Assembly: GCF_000380645.1 (NCBI RefSeq)
Contig: NZ_AQXZ01000013.1
Coordinates: forward strand, 230,964 to 294,963
Source of the DNA: Smaragdicoccus niigatensis DSM 44881 = NBRC 103563
GTDB lineage: Bacteria > Actinomycetota > Actinomycetes > Mycobacteriales > Mycobacteriaceae
Length of the DNA stretch: 64,000 nt
Direction: 5' to 3'
In this document: piece by piece, positions 1-8,590 of the stretch
How the letters are laid out: every line of letters begins with the position of its first letter
Numbering within the stretch: position 1 is the first letter of the stretch
Program-made: the position numbers and the translations under genes
Notes under the pieces: model-generated
Told to the model about the DNA's origin: nothing
Databases searched by the model: none
Seen by the model: only the letters and a program-made list of their open reading frames with translations

Positions 1-342
1 GTCGACCACGACGAGGAGCGGATCGGCGGGCCGGGCACGCAACTCGAGGCTGATCTCGATACCTGCATTGAGCCGGAACTCCGAACCGAGCCGCGCGACG
101 ATTCCGAGCGTCACCGGGATGTCGAGCTTGAAGACGACATCGTCGCCGCCCTCTTGGGTTATCGACGGGCTACCGACATCACCCTCGGCGTTGACGCCGG
201 CGAGCCCCACGTTGAGCGGACCGATCGAGATGTGGTGGCCCGTCACTCCATCGAGCGCCGCCTCGACCCGCTTCATGGTCACCGCGCGCCGGAAGAACCG
301 ACTACCGAACTCCTCGTACGAAATCCACTGGGTGCCCGACAC
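1..342 (-). CDS. Conserved hypothetical protein, 5' part only
   Basis: Reads leftward and is cut by the left edge; 114 codons are present without a stop. The start is a GTG at 342, preceded by a GAGGAG ribosome site about 7 nt upstream. The visible N-terminus begins VSGTQWISYEEFGSRFFRRA and continues with an alternating beta-like pattern rich in Gly and Val; there is no signal peptide or membrane segment. Small actinobacterial hypothetical proteins with a similar opening exist, but I cannot name a function. It diverges from the PrsW-like gene, with about 100 bp between their starts. The coding assignment rests on the ribosome site and the third-position GC pattern. Confidence 0.6.
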   Translation of the reverse strand, partial: MSGTQWISYEEFGSRFFRRAVTMKRVEAALDGVTGHHISIGPLNVGLAGVNAEGDVGSPSITQEGGDDVVFKLDIPVTLGIVARLGSEFRLNAGIEISLELRARPADPLLVVVD

Positions 343-439
343 GGCAGCTCCTCAACCTGAGCGGGAAACAGAATGGATTTCACCTTAATGGGGTGCAGTT
401 CACAGGCGGGCTGCATTCCGCAACGGAGATAATCGCGGC

Positions 440-1684
440 GTGTACCCACAATTCGCCGGACCGATGACGCCCGCTCCCCTGCCCGGCCCGCCCGGACCGT
501 ACCGACCGGCGAGTTCCGGACGCGCATTGCGGATCTTCACGTGGATCGCGATGGTGTGTGGCGCACTCATTTGGGTCTGCAGCATGCTCGTGTTCGCGTA
601 CGAGGGACCCGCCACCGCGATCGTCAGCATCGGGCTGGCATTGCTCCCGTTACCGATCGTCCTCGCGGTCTTCATGTGGATCGACCGCGTTGAACCCGAG
701 CCCGGGCGCTACCTTCTGATGGCTTTTGGGTGGGGCGCAACGTTCTCGGTCATGATCGCGCTGACGCTCGAAGAGATCCTGACTCCCCTCGTCGGCGAGA
801 CGGCGTCGCCGTATCTCGTCGCGCCAGTCGTGGAAGAGGGCGCGAAGGCGTTGATCCTGTTCTTCCTGGTGTGGTTCCGGAAAGCGGAATTCGACGGGGT
901 CGTGGACGGCGTCGTCTACGCGGGTTTCACCGCCGCCGGTTTCGCGTTCACCGAGAACATCCTGTACATCGCGAACGCCTATCAGACTGGAACCAAGGGC
1001 GGCGAGGGCGCAATCACGATTGCGCCCGGCGGCGTCGACGACGCATTGTTGACGTTCGTGATGCGGTGCGTTTTCACCCCGTTCGCGCACCCACTGTTCA
1101 CGATCATGACCGGCATTGGATTGGGCATCGCGGTCCTGAGCCGGCACACGGCGGTCCGAGTACTCGCACCTCTGCTCGGCTACACGCTCGCGGTCGCGTT
1201 GCATGGGCTGTGGAACTTCTCGGCCACCTTCGGCGTCATTCTGCTGACGTACGGGCTCATCATGATTCCGCTGTTCATCGGCATGGGCATCTTCATCGCC
1301 TGGTCGCGAAAGCAGGACCTGAAGGTGGTGGCGGCACACCTGCCGGCATATGCCCAAACGGGCTGGATCGCCGCGTGGGAACTGCCGGCACTATGCACGC
1401 TGCAGGGCCGAAAAGCCGCGCGTCGCTGGGCGAACGCGGTCTACGGAAAGCAGGGTGGTCAGGCGATGGCCGACCTGCAGCAGGCCGCGACCGAATTGGC
1501 CTTCCTGCATCGTCGGGCCAACGCCGGACAGCACCTCAACGACTTCCCCGCCAAGCAACAGGAACTGCTCGCAAAACTCACCGATCGCAAGCGCATGCTG
1601 GCCCCCGCGGCGAGCTACCAGCCATTCGGCGTGATGGCGGCCCCAATGCACGCGCCCGGGCCGATGCCACCGACCTACCGCTAG
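440..1684 (+). CDS. PrsW family intramembrane metalloprotease
   Basis: 414 aa, GTG start with GGAG 13 nt upstream. A Pro/Gly-rich cytoplasmic N-terminus is followed by about eight hydrophobic segments. The PrsW/CAAX-protease-like signature is present: the paired glutamates in PVVEEGAKAL (about residue 131), then GFAFTENILY (about 168), and histidines in FAHPLFT (about 215) and LHGLWNF (about 255). Characterised PrsW of Bacillus cleaves an anti-sigma factor in the membrane; the substrate here is unknown. The C-terminal ~130 residues after the last helix are soluble, helical and Ala-rich. The gene stands alone and ends in a strong hairpin shared with the convergent DoxX gene. Confidence 0.88.
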   Translation: MYPQFAGPMTPAPLPGPPGPYRPASSGRALRIFTWIAMVCGALIWVCSMLVFAYEGPATAIVSIGLALLPLPIVLAVFMWIDRVEPEPGRYLLMAFGWGATFSVMIALTLEEILTPLVGETASPYLVAPVVEEGAKALILFFLVWFRKAEFDGVVDGVVYAGFTAAGFAFTENILYIANAYQTGTKGGEGAITIAPGGVDDALLTFVMRCVFTPFAHPLFTIMTGIGLGIAVLSRHTAVRVLAPLLGYTLAVALHGLWNFSATFGVILLTYGLIMIPLFIGMGIFIAWSRKQDLKVVAAHLPAYAQTGWIAAWELPALCTLQGRKAARRWANAVYGKQGGQAMADLQQAATELAFLHRRANAGQHLNDFPAKQQELLAKLTDRKRMLAPAASYQPFGVMAAPMHAPGPMPPTYR

Positions 1685-1691
1685 ACATGAA

Positions 1692-1718
1692 AATGCCCCG
1701 GCTTGTCGCCGGGGCATT
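1692..1718. terminator. Bidirectional intrinsic-type terminator
   Basis: Perfect 11-bp stem AATGCCCCGGC / GCCGGGGCATT with a 5-nt loop TTGTC, lying between the convergent PrsW-like and DoxX genes. A short T run follows on the plus side (TTCGTTTG). It can serve both genes. Confidence 0.85.
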
Positions 1719-1732
1719 CGTTTGACGTCGGA

Positions 1733-2134
1733 TCAGATCAGCGGGCTGGTGATCGCGAGTCCCGGGCCCTGGGCGAAGACCCATGCCAGAGCGAGCGCCG
1801 CACCGGCGAGAGCGATGTCCTTGTTGAAGGAGATCTGCGCCATCTGCTTGGCCTGCGGGTCCTTCTCGGTCCAGAAGTTGTGGAACAGGAACGCGGTCGG
1901 GAGGAGGAACAGCGCCAGAAGGAGCGAGCCGATCTCGCCGTAAATGCCGAACAGGACGCTCAGGCCACCGAGGGCCAGGACGACACCCGAAAGCTCAACG
2001 GACAGCTTCGCGAACGGCACTCCCTTCGCCTGGGCATAGCCGGCCATTCCATCCGCCTGAGTCAGGTGGCCCACAGCCGAGCCGATGAAGAGTGCGGCGA
2101 AGAGGATTCGGCCGACGAGAAGAATGATGTCCAT
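1733..2134 (-). CDS. DoxX family membrane protein
   Basis: 133 aa with four predicted transmembrane helices. The first carries the DoxX-type opening LLVGRILFAALFIGSAVGHL; later parts include the Phe/His-containing stretch FLFHNFWT and the helix-breaking KQMAQISFNKDIAL segment typical of the family. DoxX proteins are small integral membrane proteins, some linked to thiol or quinone redox; no specific partner is encoded here. It is monocistronic, converging on the PrsW-like gene and diverging from DUF4436 with about 120 bp between. Confidence 0.88.
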   Translation of the reverse strand: MDIILLVGRILFAALFIGSAVGHLTQADGMAGYAQAKGVPFAKLSVELSGVVLALGGLSVLFGIYGEIGSLLLALFLLPTAFLFHNFWTEKDPQAKQMAQISFNKDIALAGAALALAWVFAQGPGLAITSPLI

Positions 2135-2192
2135 TGCGATTCACCTTTGTGGTCTTTCGGTGGCGGTGTATCCGTCCCCGCTGACCGGTACA

Positions 2193-2207
2193 ACATGGTT
2201 CCCATGT
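2193..2207. promoter_or_regulatory. Short inverted repeat in a divergent promoter region
   Basis: ACATGG-TTC-CCATGT, 6-bp arms and 3-bp spacer, between the divergent DoxX and DUF4436 genes. A TTGACA hexamer reading leftward overlaps its right arm (2204..2209), so it could be a regulator site at the DoxX promoter. No regulator gene is adjacent. Confidence 0.3.
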
Positions 2208-2253
2208 CAACCATTCCTGGTGTGACCGACGCCACTCTGCGACAATCAGATTC

Positions 2254-3063
2254 GTGACGTCCCCGACCAAGCCCGGGTCACGCAAGCGGACGTGGCTGAT
2301 CATCGGGCTCATCGTGGCGTTCTGCGTGGGGCTCGAGATCTTCTGGTTCGTCTTCGACGAGGAGCCGGTCAGCGGCGGCCCGGCCATCAGCAAAGACGAG
2401 CCCGTCGTGCGCATCGACCCCACGGACATCGAGACCACGCGCAACATCATCAACGTCCAGATCAGTTTCATCCCCGGCAATCGATTGACCGGCGCCGACA
2501 ACAAGCTCGACGAGACGGTGACCCTCGAAATCGATCCGATCTCGCAGCCATCAGACCTTCGCTTCGCGGCCGGCACCGTACCGGGCACGATCACGATCCC
2601 GTTCAGCGCGAACGGCGACCCGAAGAAGTGGCCGTTCGACAAGTACACGATTCCGTTCGACGTCTACCTCGTCACCGAGTCGGGGCAGAACATCCCGGTC
2701 ACGGTCGAAATAGTCGGCCTGCCGGCCGGATTCCTGCACGACCAGCACGAGTCGCACCACCTCGCCTTCTCGCGCCCCGCCGGAACGGTGGTCTCCGCAT
2801 TCGTGTTGTGCGCGATGTTGATCGCGATTGCGGCGATGGCCGTGATCGTCGCCGCGCAGACGCTGCGCGGGCGACGGCCGTTCTACCCCCCGATGATGAC
2901 GTGGTTCGCCGCGATGGTTTTTGCGGTCGTACCGCTGCGATCTCTACTTCCAGGCGCGCCGCCCATCGGCGCCTGGGTCGATCGGCTCGTCGTCGTCTGG
3001 GTGCTGGCCGCGTTGGTCGTCTCGATGGGCGTCTACGCGCGGTGCTGGTGGAAAGCCGGCTAG
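2254..3063 (+). CDS. DUF4436 family membrane protein
   Basis: 269 aa, GTG start. One N-terminal transmembrane helix (about residues 13-33), an extracytoplasmic beta-rich domain (about 40-170) containing the WPFDKYTIPFD motif characteristic of this family and of related ligand-gated-channel-like ectodomains, then three closely spaced C-terminal helices (about 180-265). Function unknown. The gene overlaps the convergent kinase gene by 4 nt at their stops. Confidence 0.82.
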   Translation: MTSPTKPGSRKRTWLIIGLIVAFCVGLEIFWFVFDEEPVSGGPAISKDEPVVRIDPTDIETTRNIINVQISFIPGNRLTGADNKLDETVTLEIDPISQPSDLRFAAGTVPGTITIPFSANGDPKKWPFDKYTIPFDVYLVTESGQNIPVTVEIVGLPAGFLHDQHESHHLAFSRPAGTVVSAFVLCAMLIAIAAMAVIVAAQTLRGRRPFYPPMMTWFAAMVFAVVPLRSLLPGAPPIGAWVDRLVVVWVLAALVVSMGVYARCWWKAG

Positions 3064-4148
3064 AGGTTCGCTTCCAGCACCCATCCCCCGCCCAGCGTCG
3101 GCCCAGCGACGACCCGGCCACCAAGCTGCTGCACACGCTCGCGGAGCCCGCGAAGGCCGCTTCCCACTCCCAGGATCGATGGCGAAGCGTCGACCGCCGG
3201 GTCGTTCTCCACACGCACGATCAGGCTTCGCCCCGCGCCGCGAACCAGTACGCGCACGGCAGCGCCCGGCGCATACCGCAGTGCGTTGGTCAGACCTTCT
3301 TGAACCACTCGAAATCCCAGCTGGGCCGCCTCTGCAGCGACCCCGTCACGATCGCCTTCGAAGCGACACGTCACCTTCAGCCCGCTCGCCGTGGCCCGAC
3401 CGACGATCTCCTCGATCATCGACAGATCCGGTGAGCCCACCTCTTCGCCGCCGAGCAGCCCGACCAACTTGTGCAGATCTTCGCGGCCACGCCGAGCGGA
3501 GTCGGCAATCGTCGCGAGCGCATTTCCCGCGAGCGCCGGATCGGCGTCGACGAGGCGTTGCCCTGCGGCCGCCTGCACGACCATGACGCTCAACGCGTGG
3601 CCGATGATGTCGTGCAATTCCGCGGCGATCCGAGCCCGCTCATTACGCACCGAAAGCTGCGCGAACAACTCTCGCTCCGCCTCGAGCTCCGTCCGACGGA
3701 TCTCCAACTGTTTGGCGGTCTCATCGCGCAGCCGCAGCACCACCCCACCGAGGTATCCGGGCGTCAGCAGGACCAGGAAGCCAGGTGAATCGTCACCCGT
3801 CCGCCAGTACACCGCGGCAATCCACAGGACAAATGCGCCGGCCGCAATCCACGCGGCTCGGCCGCGGAAGCAGAAGCCGAAGATCGCCGCGAGAGCGAAA
3901 AACAACGGGAACGCCGAATTTCCGGGATCGAGGTCGAGCTCGATCCCAGCCATGACCACGGTGCAGGCAACAACAAGGGCGGCGGCCGGGTGCCGTCGCC
4001 ACCACAGCAGCGGCAGACCGATCCCGAGCACGACCGCATAGGTCAGACATTCATGCAGGCCGGGAGGTAGTTTCCCGGTCACCGCGACCGCCACGAGAAC
4101 AAGCAGAACACCGCCGGCGATCACAGCTGATTCCTGGCGGCGCAGCAT
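3060..4148 (-). CDS. Sensor histidine kinase, NarL/DesK type
   Basis: 362 aa from ATG 4148; longer in-frame starts would run into the upstream gene, whose stop is at 4153, so this start gives a 4-bp gap. Five or so membrane helices fill residues 8-135, followed by a coiled coil (~140-168), then the HisKA_3 dimerisation box RIAAELHDIIGHAL with phospho-acceptor His179. The HATPase_c domain has the N box QEGLTNALRYAP and the G box GVGSGLRGLRERV. It should phosphorylate a LuxR-type response regulator, the obvious candidate being 5965..6618. It is the only member of this cluster with a complete catalytic core. Confidence 0.92.
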   Translation of the reverse strand: MLRRQESAVIAGGVLLVLVAVAVTGKLPPGLHECLTYAVVLGIGLPLLWWRRHPAAALVVACTVVMAGIELDLDPGNSAFPLFFALAAIFGFCFRGRAAWIAAGAFVLWIAAVYWRTGDDSPGFLVLLTPGYLGGVVLRLRDETAKQLEIRRTELEAERELFAQLSVRNERARIAAELHDIIGHALSVMVVQAAAGQRLVDADPALAGNALATIADSARRGREDLHKLVGLLGGEEVGSPDLSMIEEIVGRATASGLKVTCRFEGDRDGVAAEAAQLGFRVVQEGLTNALRYAPGAAVRVLVRGAGRSLIVRVENDPAVDASPSILGVGSGLRGLRERVQQLGGRVVAGPTLGGGWVLEANL

Positions 4149-4152
4149 GGCG

Positions 4153-5292
4153 CTAGACCGCGACCGGAATCTGTGCCCGCGCCCGCGCATGCCCACGCGA
4201 GACCTTGACGTCGAGCGTCCCGTCCTGGAGTCGAGCACGCTCACGCGCTCGCGAGACCGCTTGGTCGACATCGGCACCACGAGTCAGCGGTCCCGTGATC
4301 GAGAGTTCGAGCGCATCGTCGGCGAACGTCATTCGAACGTCGACCGCCTCGTCGTCGTTGCCGAGCACCGCAAGGAGATGCTCAACGATCCGGTACGCCG
4401 ACAGTTCGATACTCGGCGGAAGCACTCGCGGATCACCCTCGACCGACAACCGCCCATTCCTGTGTCCCTCGCGCGTCAGCAACGCGTCGAGCTGCGTGAC
4501 CGACGGAGCCGGAGACAAGGCCACTTCCCCGCCGCGCAGTGTCCCGACGATCTCGCGCATGCGGCCCAGTGTGTCCCGACTTCGCTCTTCGAGTTCGGCG
4601 AGCCGGCGGCGCGCATCCTCCGGATCGACGTCGAGGCCCGCGTCCGCGATCGCGGCGAGTTCGGACAGGTGCTGGTCGAGCAGCGCGTCGAGATCGGAAG
4701 ACAACCGTATGCGATCGCCGGACACCTCGAGCGCCGCGTTCTGGTCTCGCAGGCGCTGCAACTCGGCGTTGTGCGCCTTGAGCTCCTGCGCCATCTTCGT
4801 GCGTGATTGCGCGAGGAAGCCGAGACCGACGAGTCCGAGCGAGATCGCCAGGGTCGCCGGAAGAATGTCCCGGCCCGCCGACGAATCGAACACAAGCACT
4901 GCCACGTTGAGCAGCGCGACCACCCCATAGCCGACCCACAGGTCCCGTCCGCGCAATTGAAGACCCACGAGGAACGCAAGCACGAACGCGAGGGGAAGAC
5001 CAGAACCGCACCGCGTGAGATGACCGAACAACAGATCGTGCAGCGCCATGACAGTCGTCGCGACAGCGGTCACCTTGATCACGCTGCGTCGCCACCACAC
5101 CACTACAAGCGGCGGAATCACGAACAACGGCACGATCCAGAATGAGTTGGAATCAATGATGACGCCATCCGCATCGGGCACGCCGACGGGCGCTCCCACC
5201 TGCACCGACGCCAGCAGCGCCGCCAGTATCACCAGCGGCACCGCGATGACGACGTCGAGGGGGCGCACGCCACGCAACAAGACGTACATCAT
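4153..5292 (-). CDS. Histidine-kinase-like membrane protein with degenerate catalytic core
   Basis: 379 aa. About five membrane helices occupy residues 10-162, then a coiled coil (~165-190) and a region that aligns with the neighbouring kinase. The phospho-accepting His of ELHD is replaced by Asp202 (SSDLDALLD), the N box reads YRIVEHLLAVLGN without the usual Asn-containing TNAxKHA pattern, and the Gly-rich G box is lost (DQAVSRARERARLQDG). The helix spacing and the later IVGTLRGG segment are kept, so this is a kinase fold without visible catalytic residues, probably a partner or regulator of the kinase at 3060..4148. The frame is intact, with normal third-position GC, so it is not simply decaying. 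Confidence 0.8.
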   Translation of the reverse strand: MMYVLLRGVRPLDVVIAVPLVILAALLASVQVGAPVGVPDADGVIIDSNSFWIVPLFVIPPLVVVWWRRSVIKVTAVATTVMALHDLLFGHLTRCGSGLPLAFVLAFLVGLQLRGRDLWVGYGVVALLNVAVLVFDSSAGRDILPATLAISLGLVGLGFLAQSRTKMAQELKAHNAELQRLRDQNAALEVSGDRIRLSSDLDALLDQHLSELAAIADAGLDVDPEDARRRLAELEERSRDTLGRMREIVGTLRGGEVALSPAPSVTQLDALLTREGHRNGRLSVEGDPRVLPPSIELSAYRIVEHLLAVLGNDDEAVDVRMTFADDALELSITGPLTRGADVDQAVSRARERARLQDGTLDVKVSRGHARARAQIPVAV

Positions 5293-5304
5293 TCTCCCTC
5301 TCCG

Positions 5305-5850
5305 TCAGACGTAGGCGGGTTCGAGAGTCCGTGCCGACTCTCGCCGTGCCATTTTCGCGCTGATCGCGCGAACCAGCAGGCCGATCCCGAAAGCAACCGC
5401 GCCAAGTCCCAGCGCGAACGGCATCGCTTCGAGTCCCGCCGCCGAATCGTCCACGAACACGACGACCTGGACGACAGCAACCCCGATCAGCAGCGGCAGC
5501 AAGTGTGCCTTCGGCGCGAATCGGGCGACCGCGTACGCCAGGAAGAGGCTCAGTGGCAGGCCGACTCCGCAGCGGATGACACTGCCGAACATCAGATCGT
5601 GGACCCCGATCAGTGCGACGGCACCTCCGATCGCCGCCGCCTGATTCGCCCTCCGCCACAGAATCGGCACCATCGCCAGGGCGAAGGTCGGCACGAGCAA
5701 CCATGACTGGGATTCGATCGGGCTGGCGAGGTCGCCCATGTCAGCGGGGCTGGCGTTCATGTTGACGAGCATCAGTCCGGCGCCCGCGAGAACGAACAGC
5801 ACGGCAATAACATAGTCGAGCGGTCGAACGCCCGTGAAAATGGTGTTCAT
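5305..5850 (-). CDS. Membrane protein related to the sensor part of the neighbouring kinases
   Basis: 181 aa, ATG start with AAAGGA upstream. Five membrane helices and a short basic tail, no kinase domain. It is a paralogue of the membrane half of the 4153..5292 protein: both open with GVRPLDxVIAV, share HDLxFGxxxRCGxGLPL around residue 95, and have a (V/F)DxSAG motif after the next helix. It lies 12 bp upstream of the degenerate kinase gene, in the same orientation. It may associate with the kinases as a sensor subunit; that is inference. Confidence 0.72.
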   Translation of the reverse strand: MNTIFTGVRPLDYVIAVLFVLAGAGLMLVNMNASPADMGDLASPIESQSWLLVPTFALAMVPILWRRANQAAAIGGAVALIGVHDLMFGSVIRCGVGLPLSLFLAYAVARFAPKAHLLPLLIGVAVVQVVVFVDDSAAGLEAMPFALGLGAVAFGIGLLVRAISAKMARRESARTLEPAYV

Positions 5851-5947
5851 AGGAAGTCCTTTCAGGTCCCGTGTGGATCTGAATTGACGTTATGACCAGC
5901 ACATATTCGGCTTCGTCGGCCAATGGGACGAATAGTTCGCAGCGGCC

Positions 5948-5963
5948 TCATCCGAAAGGATGA
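5948..5963 (-). terminator. Small hairpin after the response regulator
   Basis: TCATCC-GAAA-GGATGA immediately beyond the stop codon of the response regulator gene, in the 114-bp gap before the sensor genes. It has no T run; it may terminate or attenuate, which would let the regulator and the sensors be expressed at different levels. Confidence 0.4.
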
Positions 5964-5964
5964 A

Positions 5965-6618
5965 CTACGCGTCTCGCCGCGCGAAGCCGGTCTCGTAAGC
6001 GAGAACCACCGCCTGCACACGGTCCCGCACTCCGAGCTTGGTGAGCAGGTTCGCCACGTGGGTTTTGACGGTCGTTTCGGAAACGAAGAGTTCGCCCGCG
6101 ATCTCGGCGTTCGATCGTCCGCGGGCCAGGAGTCGAAGCACATCGGTCTCGCGACTCGTGAGATTCGACAGCTCCTTGGGTACGGCTTGCGATGTGGCCG
6201 GCGCGAACGCCTCGACCATGCGCTTGGTGATCGACGGCTCGATCAGCGAATCGCCACCGGCGGCTGCTCGGACCGCGGCAACGAGCCGCGACGATGGAGC
6301 GTCCTTCAACAGAAAGCCACTCGCACCGGCACGGATCGCGCGATAGACGTACTCATTGAGGTCGAACGTCGTGAGCACGACAACCTTGGGCGGCGTGCGG
6401 AGGCGCATCAACTGCTCGGTCGCGGCGAGCCCATCGAGGTTCGGCATGCGAATGTCCATGAGGACGACGTCCGGCCTGATCAGCTGCGCCTGCCGAACCG
6501 CCTCGACCCCGTCGTGAGCTTCGGCAACGACCTCGATGTCCGGTTCCGCGTTGAGGATCACCGTGAAGCCGGCACGCAAAAGCTGCTGGTCATCGGCGAT
6601 GAGAACCCGGATGGTCAC
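5965..6618 (-). CDS. LuxR/NarL family response regulator
   Basis: 217 aa, GTG start at 6618 (another GTG lies 6 nt upstream). Receiver domain: acidic pair in VLIADDQQLL, phospho-acceptor Asp in VVLMDIRMPN (about residue 54), Thr and Lys switch residues in VVLTTFD and FLLKDA. A linker leads to the LuxR helix-turn-helix (LTSRETDVLRLLARGRSNAE, recognition helix SETTVKTHVANLLTKLG, ~150-205). It matches the DesK/NarL-type kinase encoded downstream on the same strand. It follows the TetR gene by 26 bp and so could also be co-transcribed with the oxygenase operon. Confidence 0.93.
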   Translation of the reverse strand: MTIRVLIADDQQLLRAGFTVILNAEPDIEVVAEAHDGVEAVRQAQLIRPDVVLMDIRMPNLDGLAATEQLMRLRTPPKVVVLTTFDLNEYVYRAIRAGASGFLLKDAPSSRLVAAVRAAAGGDSLIEPSITKRMVEAFAPATSQAVPKELSNLTSRETDVLRLLARGRSNAEIAGELFVSETTVKTHVANLLTKLGVRDRVQAVVLAYETGFARRDA

Positions 6619-6644
6619 CCGCACATTGTCACTGACGGCTGCGG

Positions 6645-7259
6645 TCAGCGCGCGCGAAGCGCGCGGTACGACGCCGGGCCAACCACCTCGGCAAGTCCTT
6701 CCGGCGTCCATTCGCTCCCGTCCGCGAGGAACAGCCGGATCCCGGTCTCGCAGATACCGAGGAAGACTTCGACGAGCACCGGGCCGGTCTCGTCCGGGTT
6801 CGACACCTGCCACCGCTTGAACAACGGCATCATGACCGCACCCACCTGCGCGGAGATCTGCTGGCGACCGCGCGAAATGGCCTCGGCGAGTGCGGCATCG
6901 GAGTCGAGGCCGAAGATGATGCGCCACGATGCCGGCCGCGCCTCGACGACCGTCAGCAGGGCCCGGAATCCGTCGGTGAAGAGTTGCTCGACACTGCCGG
7001 ACTTCGGTGGCGGAAGCATCCCGAAGACATTGGCGAGGAGCTCGCCGCGCTCGCGCGCCAGCAGCGCCTCGAGCACCTCTCCCCGACTCGCGAAGCAGTC
7101 GTAGACGACCGGACGCGTCACCCCCATGCGCTCGGCGATGGCCCCCATCGTCACCTTCGCGATGCCCTCGGTGGACGCGATCTCCAATGCGGTGTCGAGG
7201 ACCAGGGGCCGGCGTCGCTCCGGACCGAGATGGACTGCGCGCGATTTCACCTCTGCCAT
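6645..7259 (-). CDS. TetR family transcriptional regulator
   Basis: 204 aa from the ATG at 7259, 4 bp after the stop of the small membrane gene; earlier in-frame ATGs lie inside that gene. The N-terminal helix-turn-helix spans about residues 14-60 with recognition region GVTRPVVYDCFASR. The C-terminal domain is helical with no recognised ligand motif. Its DNA-binding domain is nearly identical in sequence to that of the TetR at 22439..23080 (shared HLGPERRRPL opening and GVTRPVVY). It is the third gene of the oxygenase operon and probably controls it through the palindrome at 8591..8609. Confidence 0.92.
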   Translation of the reverse strand: MAEVKSRAVHLGPERRRPLVLDTALEIASTEGIAKVTMGAIAERMGVTRPVVYDCFASRGEVLEALLARERGELLANVFGMLPPPKSGSVEQLFTDGFRALLTVVEARPASWRIIFGLDSDAALAEAISRGRQQISAQVGAVMMPLFKRWQVSNPDETGPVLVEVFLGICETGIRLFLADGSEWTPEGLAEVVGPASYRALRAR

Positions 7260-7263
7260 TTTT

Positions 7264-7476
7264 TCACCGCAGTGTGATGTCCGAGATGACAAGGGGCGGC
7301 CACGCGATGATCTCGCCGATGACGGAGAAGAACCAGTCGAGGCCATGGAGATTCTCGAGGTGGCTGTCATGCGTGAACAGCCAGATCAGTCCGATCAGGC
7401 AGTACGGGATGCCGATCGCAATGACCAGGTACATGATCTGGCGGATGCTGATCCGATAGTCGAGGAACCTCTTCAA
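7264..7476 (-). CDS. Small two-helix membrane protein
   Basis: 70 aa with two hydrophobic segments (about residues 13-35 and 48-65) separated by a short polar loop HDSHLENLHG. It lies 12 bp after the MpaB-family oxygenase gene and 4 bp before the TetR gene, so it is part of that operon. I recognise no family; it may anchor or deliver electrons to the oxygenase, but nothing in the sequence shows this. Confidence 0.7.
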   Translation of the reverse strand: MKRFLDYRISIRQIMYLVIAIGIPYCLIGLIWLFTHDSHLENLHGLDWFFSVIGEIIAWPPLVISDITLR

Positions 7477-7488
7477 CTCTGTCTCCTG

Positions 7489-8574
7489 TCAGGCGATGTC
7501 GCCGAGGATCGGCTGGGATTCGATGATGCCTTCGTCGCTTGGCGCCTGATGCGCGCCGAACACCCGATTGCGTTGACGTTCACGCAGTTCCAGATGCGCC
7601 TGTGACGGTAGCGCGTAGCCGTACCGCTCCTGCGCTTCCCGCGGAGTCAGCACTTCTTTGTTCCGCGGCGCGACCTCCATGAGCATGGGCGCCGCGACCG
7701 GCAGTGTCATCGGCGAGATCAGCCGGAGCAAGATCAGCTGGAGCCGAACACTGAAGCTGACCAGGGTGAAGCCGGCGCTGAGCCACGGGACGCACAGGGC
7801 GTCGAGCAGTCGACCGGTCGGTAGCCCGGACATCTGCCGCATCCAGCGCGGCATCGTCGCGAGCGTGCCACGCCGCAGGAACGCGGTGACGATCCACATG
7901 AACGGCCGCAGCACCAGCGGGATCGGCGGCAGCATGACGTCCGCGCGCAGGAGATGCTTCATCGCGTTCTTGGCGATGTCGGACCCGATGAGCTGCGGCC
8001 GCATCTGCTCGAAGTACTCCGCGATGCCCGCGCGGGTTCGCGGCACGTCATCCGGGTCGCAGGTCTGCAGTTCGGCGGCGATTGCGCACTCTTCCCAGTA
8101 CTGCGCTTCCTCGTCGTCGGAAAGCCGCCCCGGGCCGTACTTTTCGTACGCCATGAGGATCGAGTGCCAGGCGGTGAGGTGAATCCACAGCTGCGAGTGC
8201 GGGTCGTTCGCGTCGTAGTTCTTCCCCGTCACCGGGTCGACTCCGACGCCCTTCGAGTGGATCTTGACGAGCACGTCGGCCGCTTTGGACGTCGACCGCG
8301 AGTCACCGAACATGACCATCGCGAAGTAGCGCAGGGTTCGGTCGTAGCGCGTGCGCGGCCGATCGAAGATCGCTTGCGTCTCGTTCACGGACGCCACCAG
8401 GGCCGGGTCGAGTTCTTCGATGACGACCGCCCGCTGGAAGCCGATCGTCAGTCCCGTTGGGTAGCTCCACACCTTCCACGCGACCGAGTCCGGTCCGAAG
8501 AACCCGTAGTCCTCCGCCGGTTCGACCTTGGGCAAGAACAACCAGTCACGCAGGGTCGCCTTCTGAGCCGGCAC
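7489..8574 (-). CDS. MpaB-family (DUF2236) oxygenase
   Basis: 361 aa from GTG 8574, chosen because CAGGAGG sits 6 nt upstream and the promoter palindrome lies just beyond; longer frames read through both. The DUF2236 features are an N-terminal YGFFGPDSVAWKVW segment, the His-containing helix LTAWHSILMAYEKYGPGRLS, and a hydrophobic C-terminal helix pair. Characterised members (the ER-bound MpaB-type enzyme, Lcp rubber oxygenase) are haem oxygenases acting on hydrophobic chains. First gene of an operon with a small membrane protein and a TetR regulator. Substrate unknown. Confidence 0.85.
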   Translation of the reverse strand: MPAQKATLRDWLFLPKVEPAEDYGFFGPDSVAWKVWSYPTGLTIGFQRAVVIEELDPALVASVNETQAIFDRPRTRYDRTLRYFAMVMFGDSRSTSKAADVLVKIHSKGVGVDPVTGKNYDANDPHSQLWIHLTAWHSILMAYEKYGPGRLSDDEEAQYWEECAIAAELQTCDPDDVPRTRAGIAEYFEQMRPQLIGSDIAKNAMKHLLRADVMLPPIPLVLRPFMWIVTAFLRRGTLATMPRWMRQMSGLPTGRLLDALCVPWLSAGFTLVSFSVRLQLILLRLISPMTLPVAAPMLMEVAPRNKEVLTPREAQERYGYALPSQAHLELRERQRNRVFGAHQAPSDEGIIESQPILGDIA

Positions 8575-8590
8575 CGCAACCTCCTGAGAT

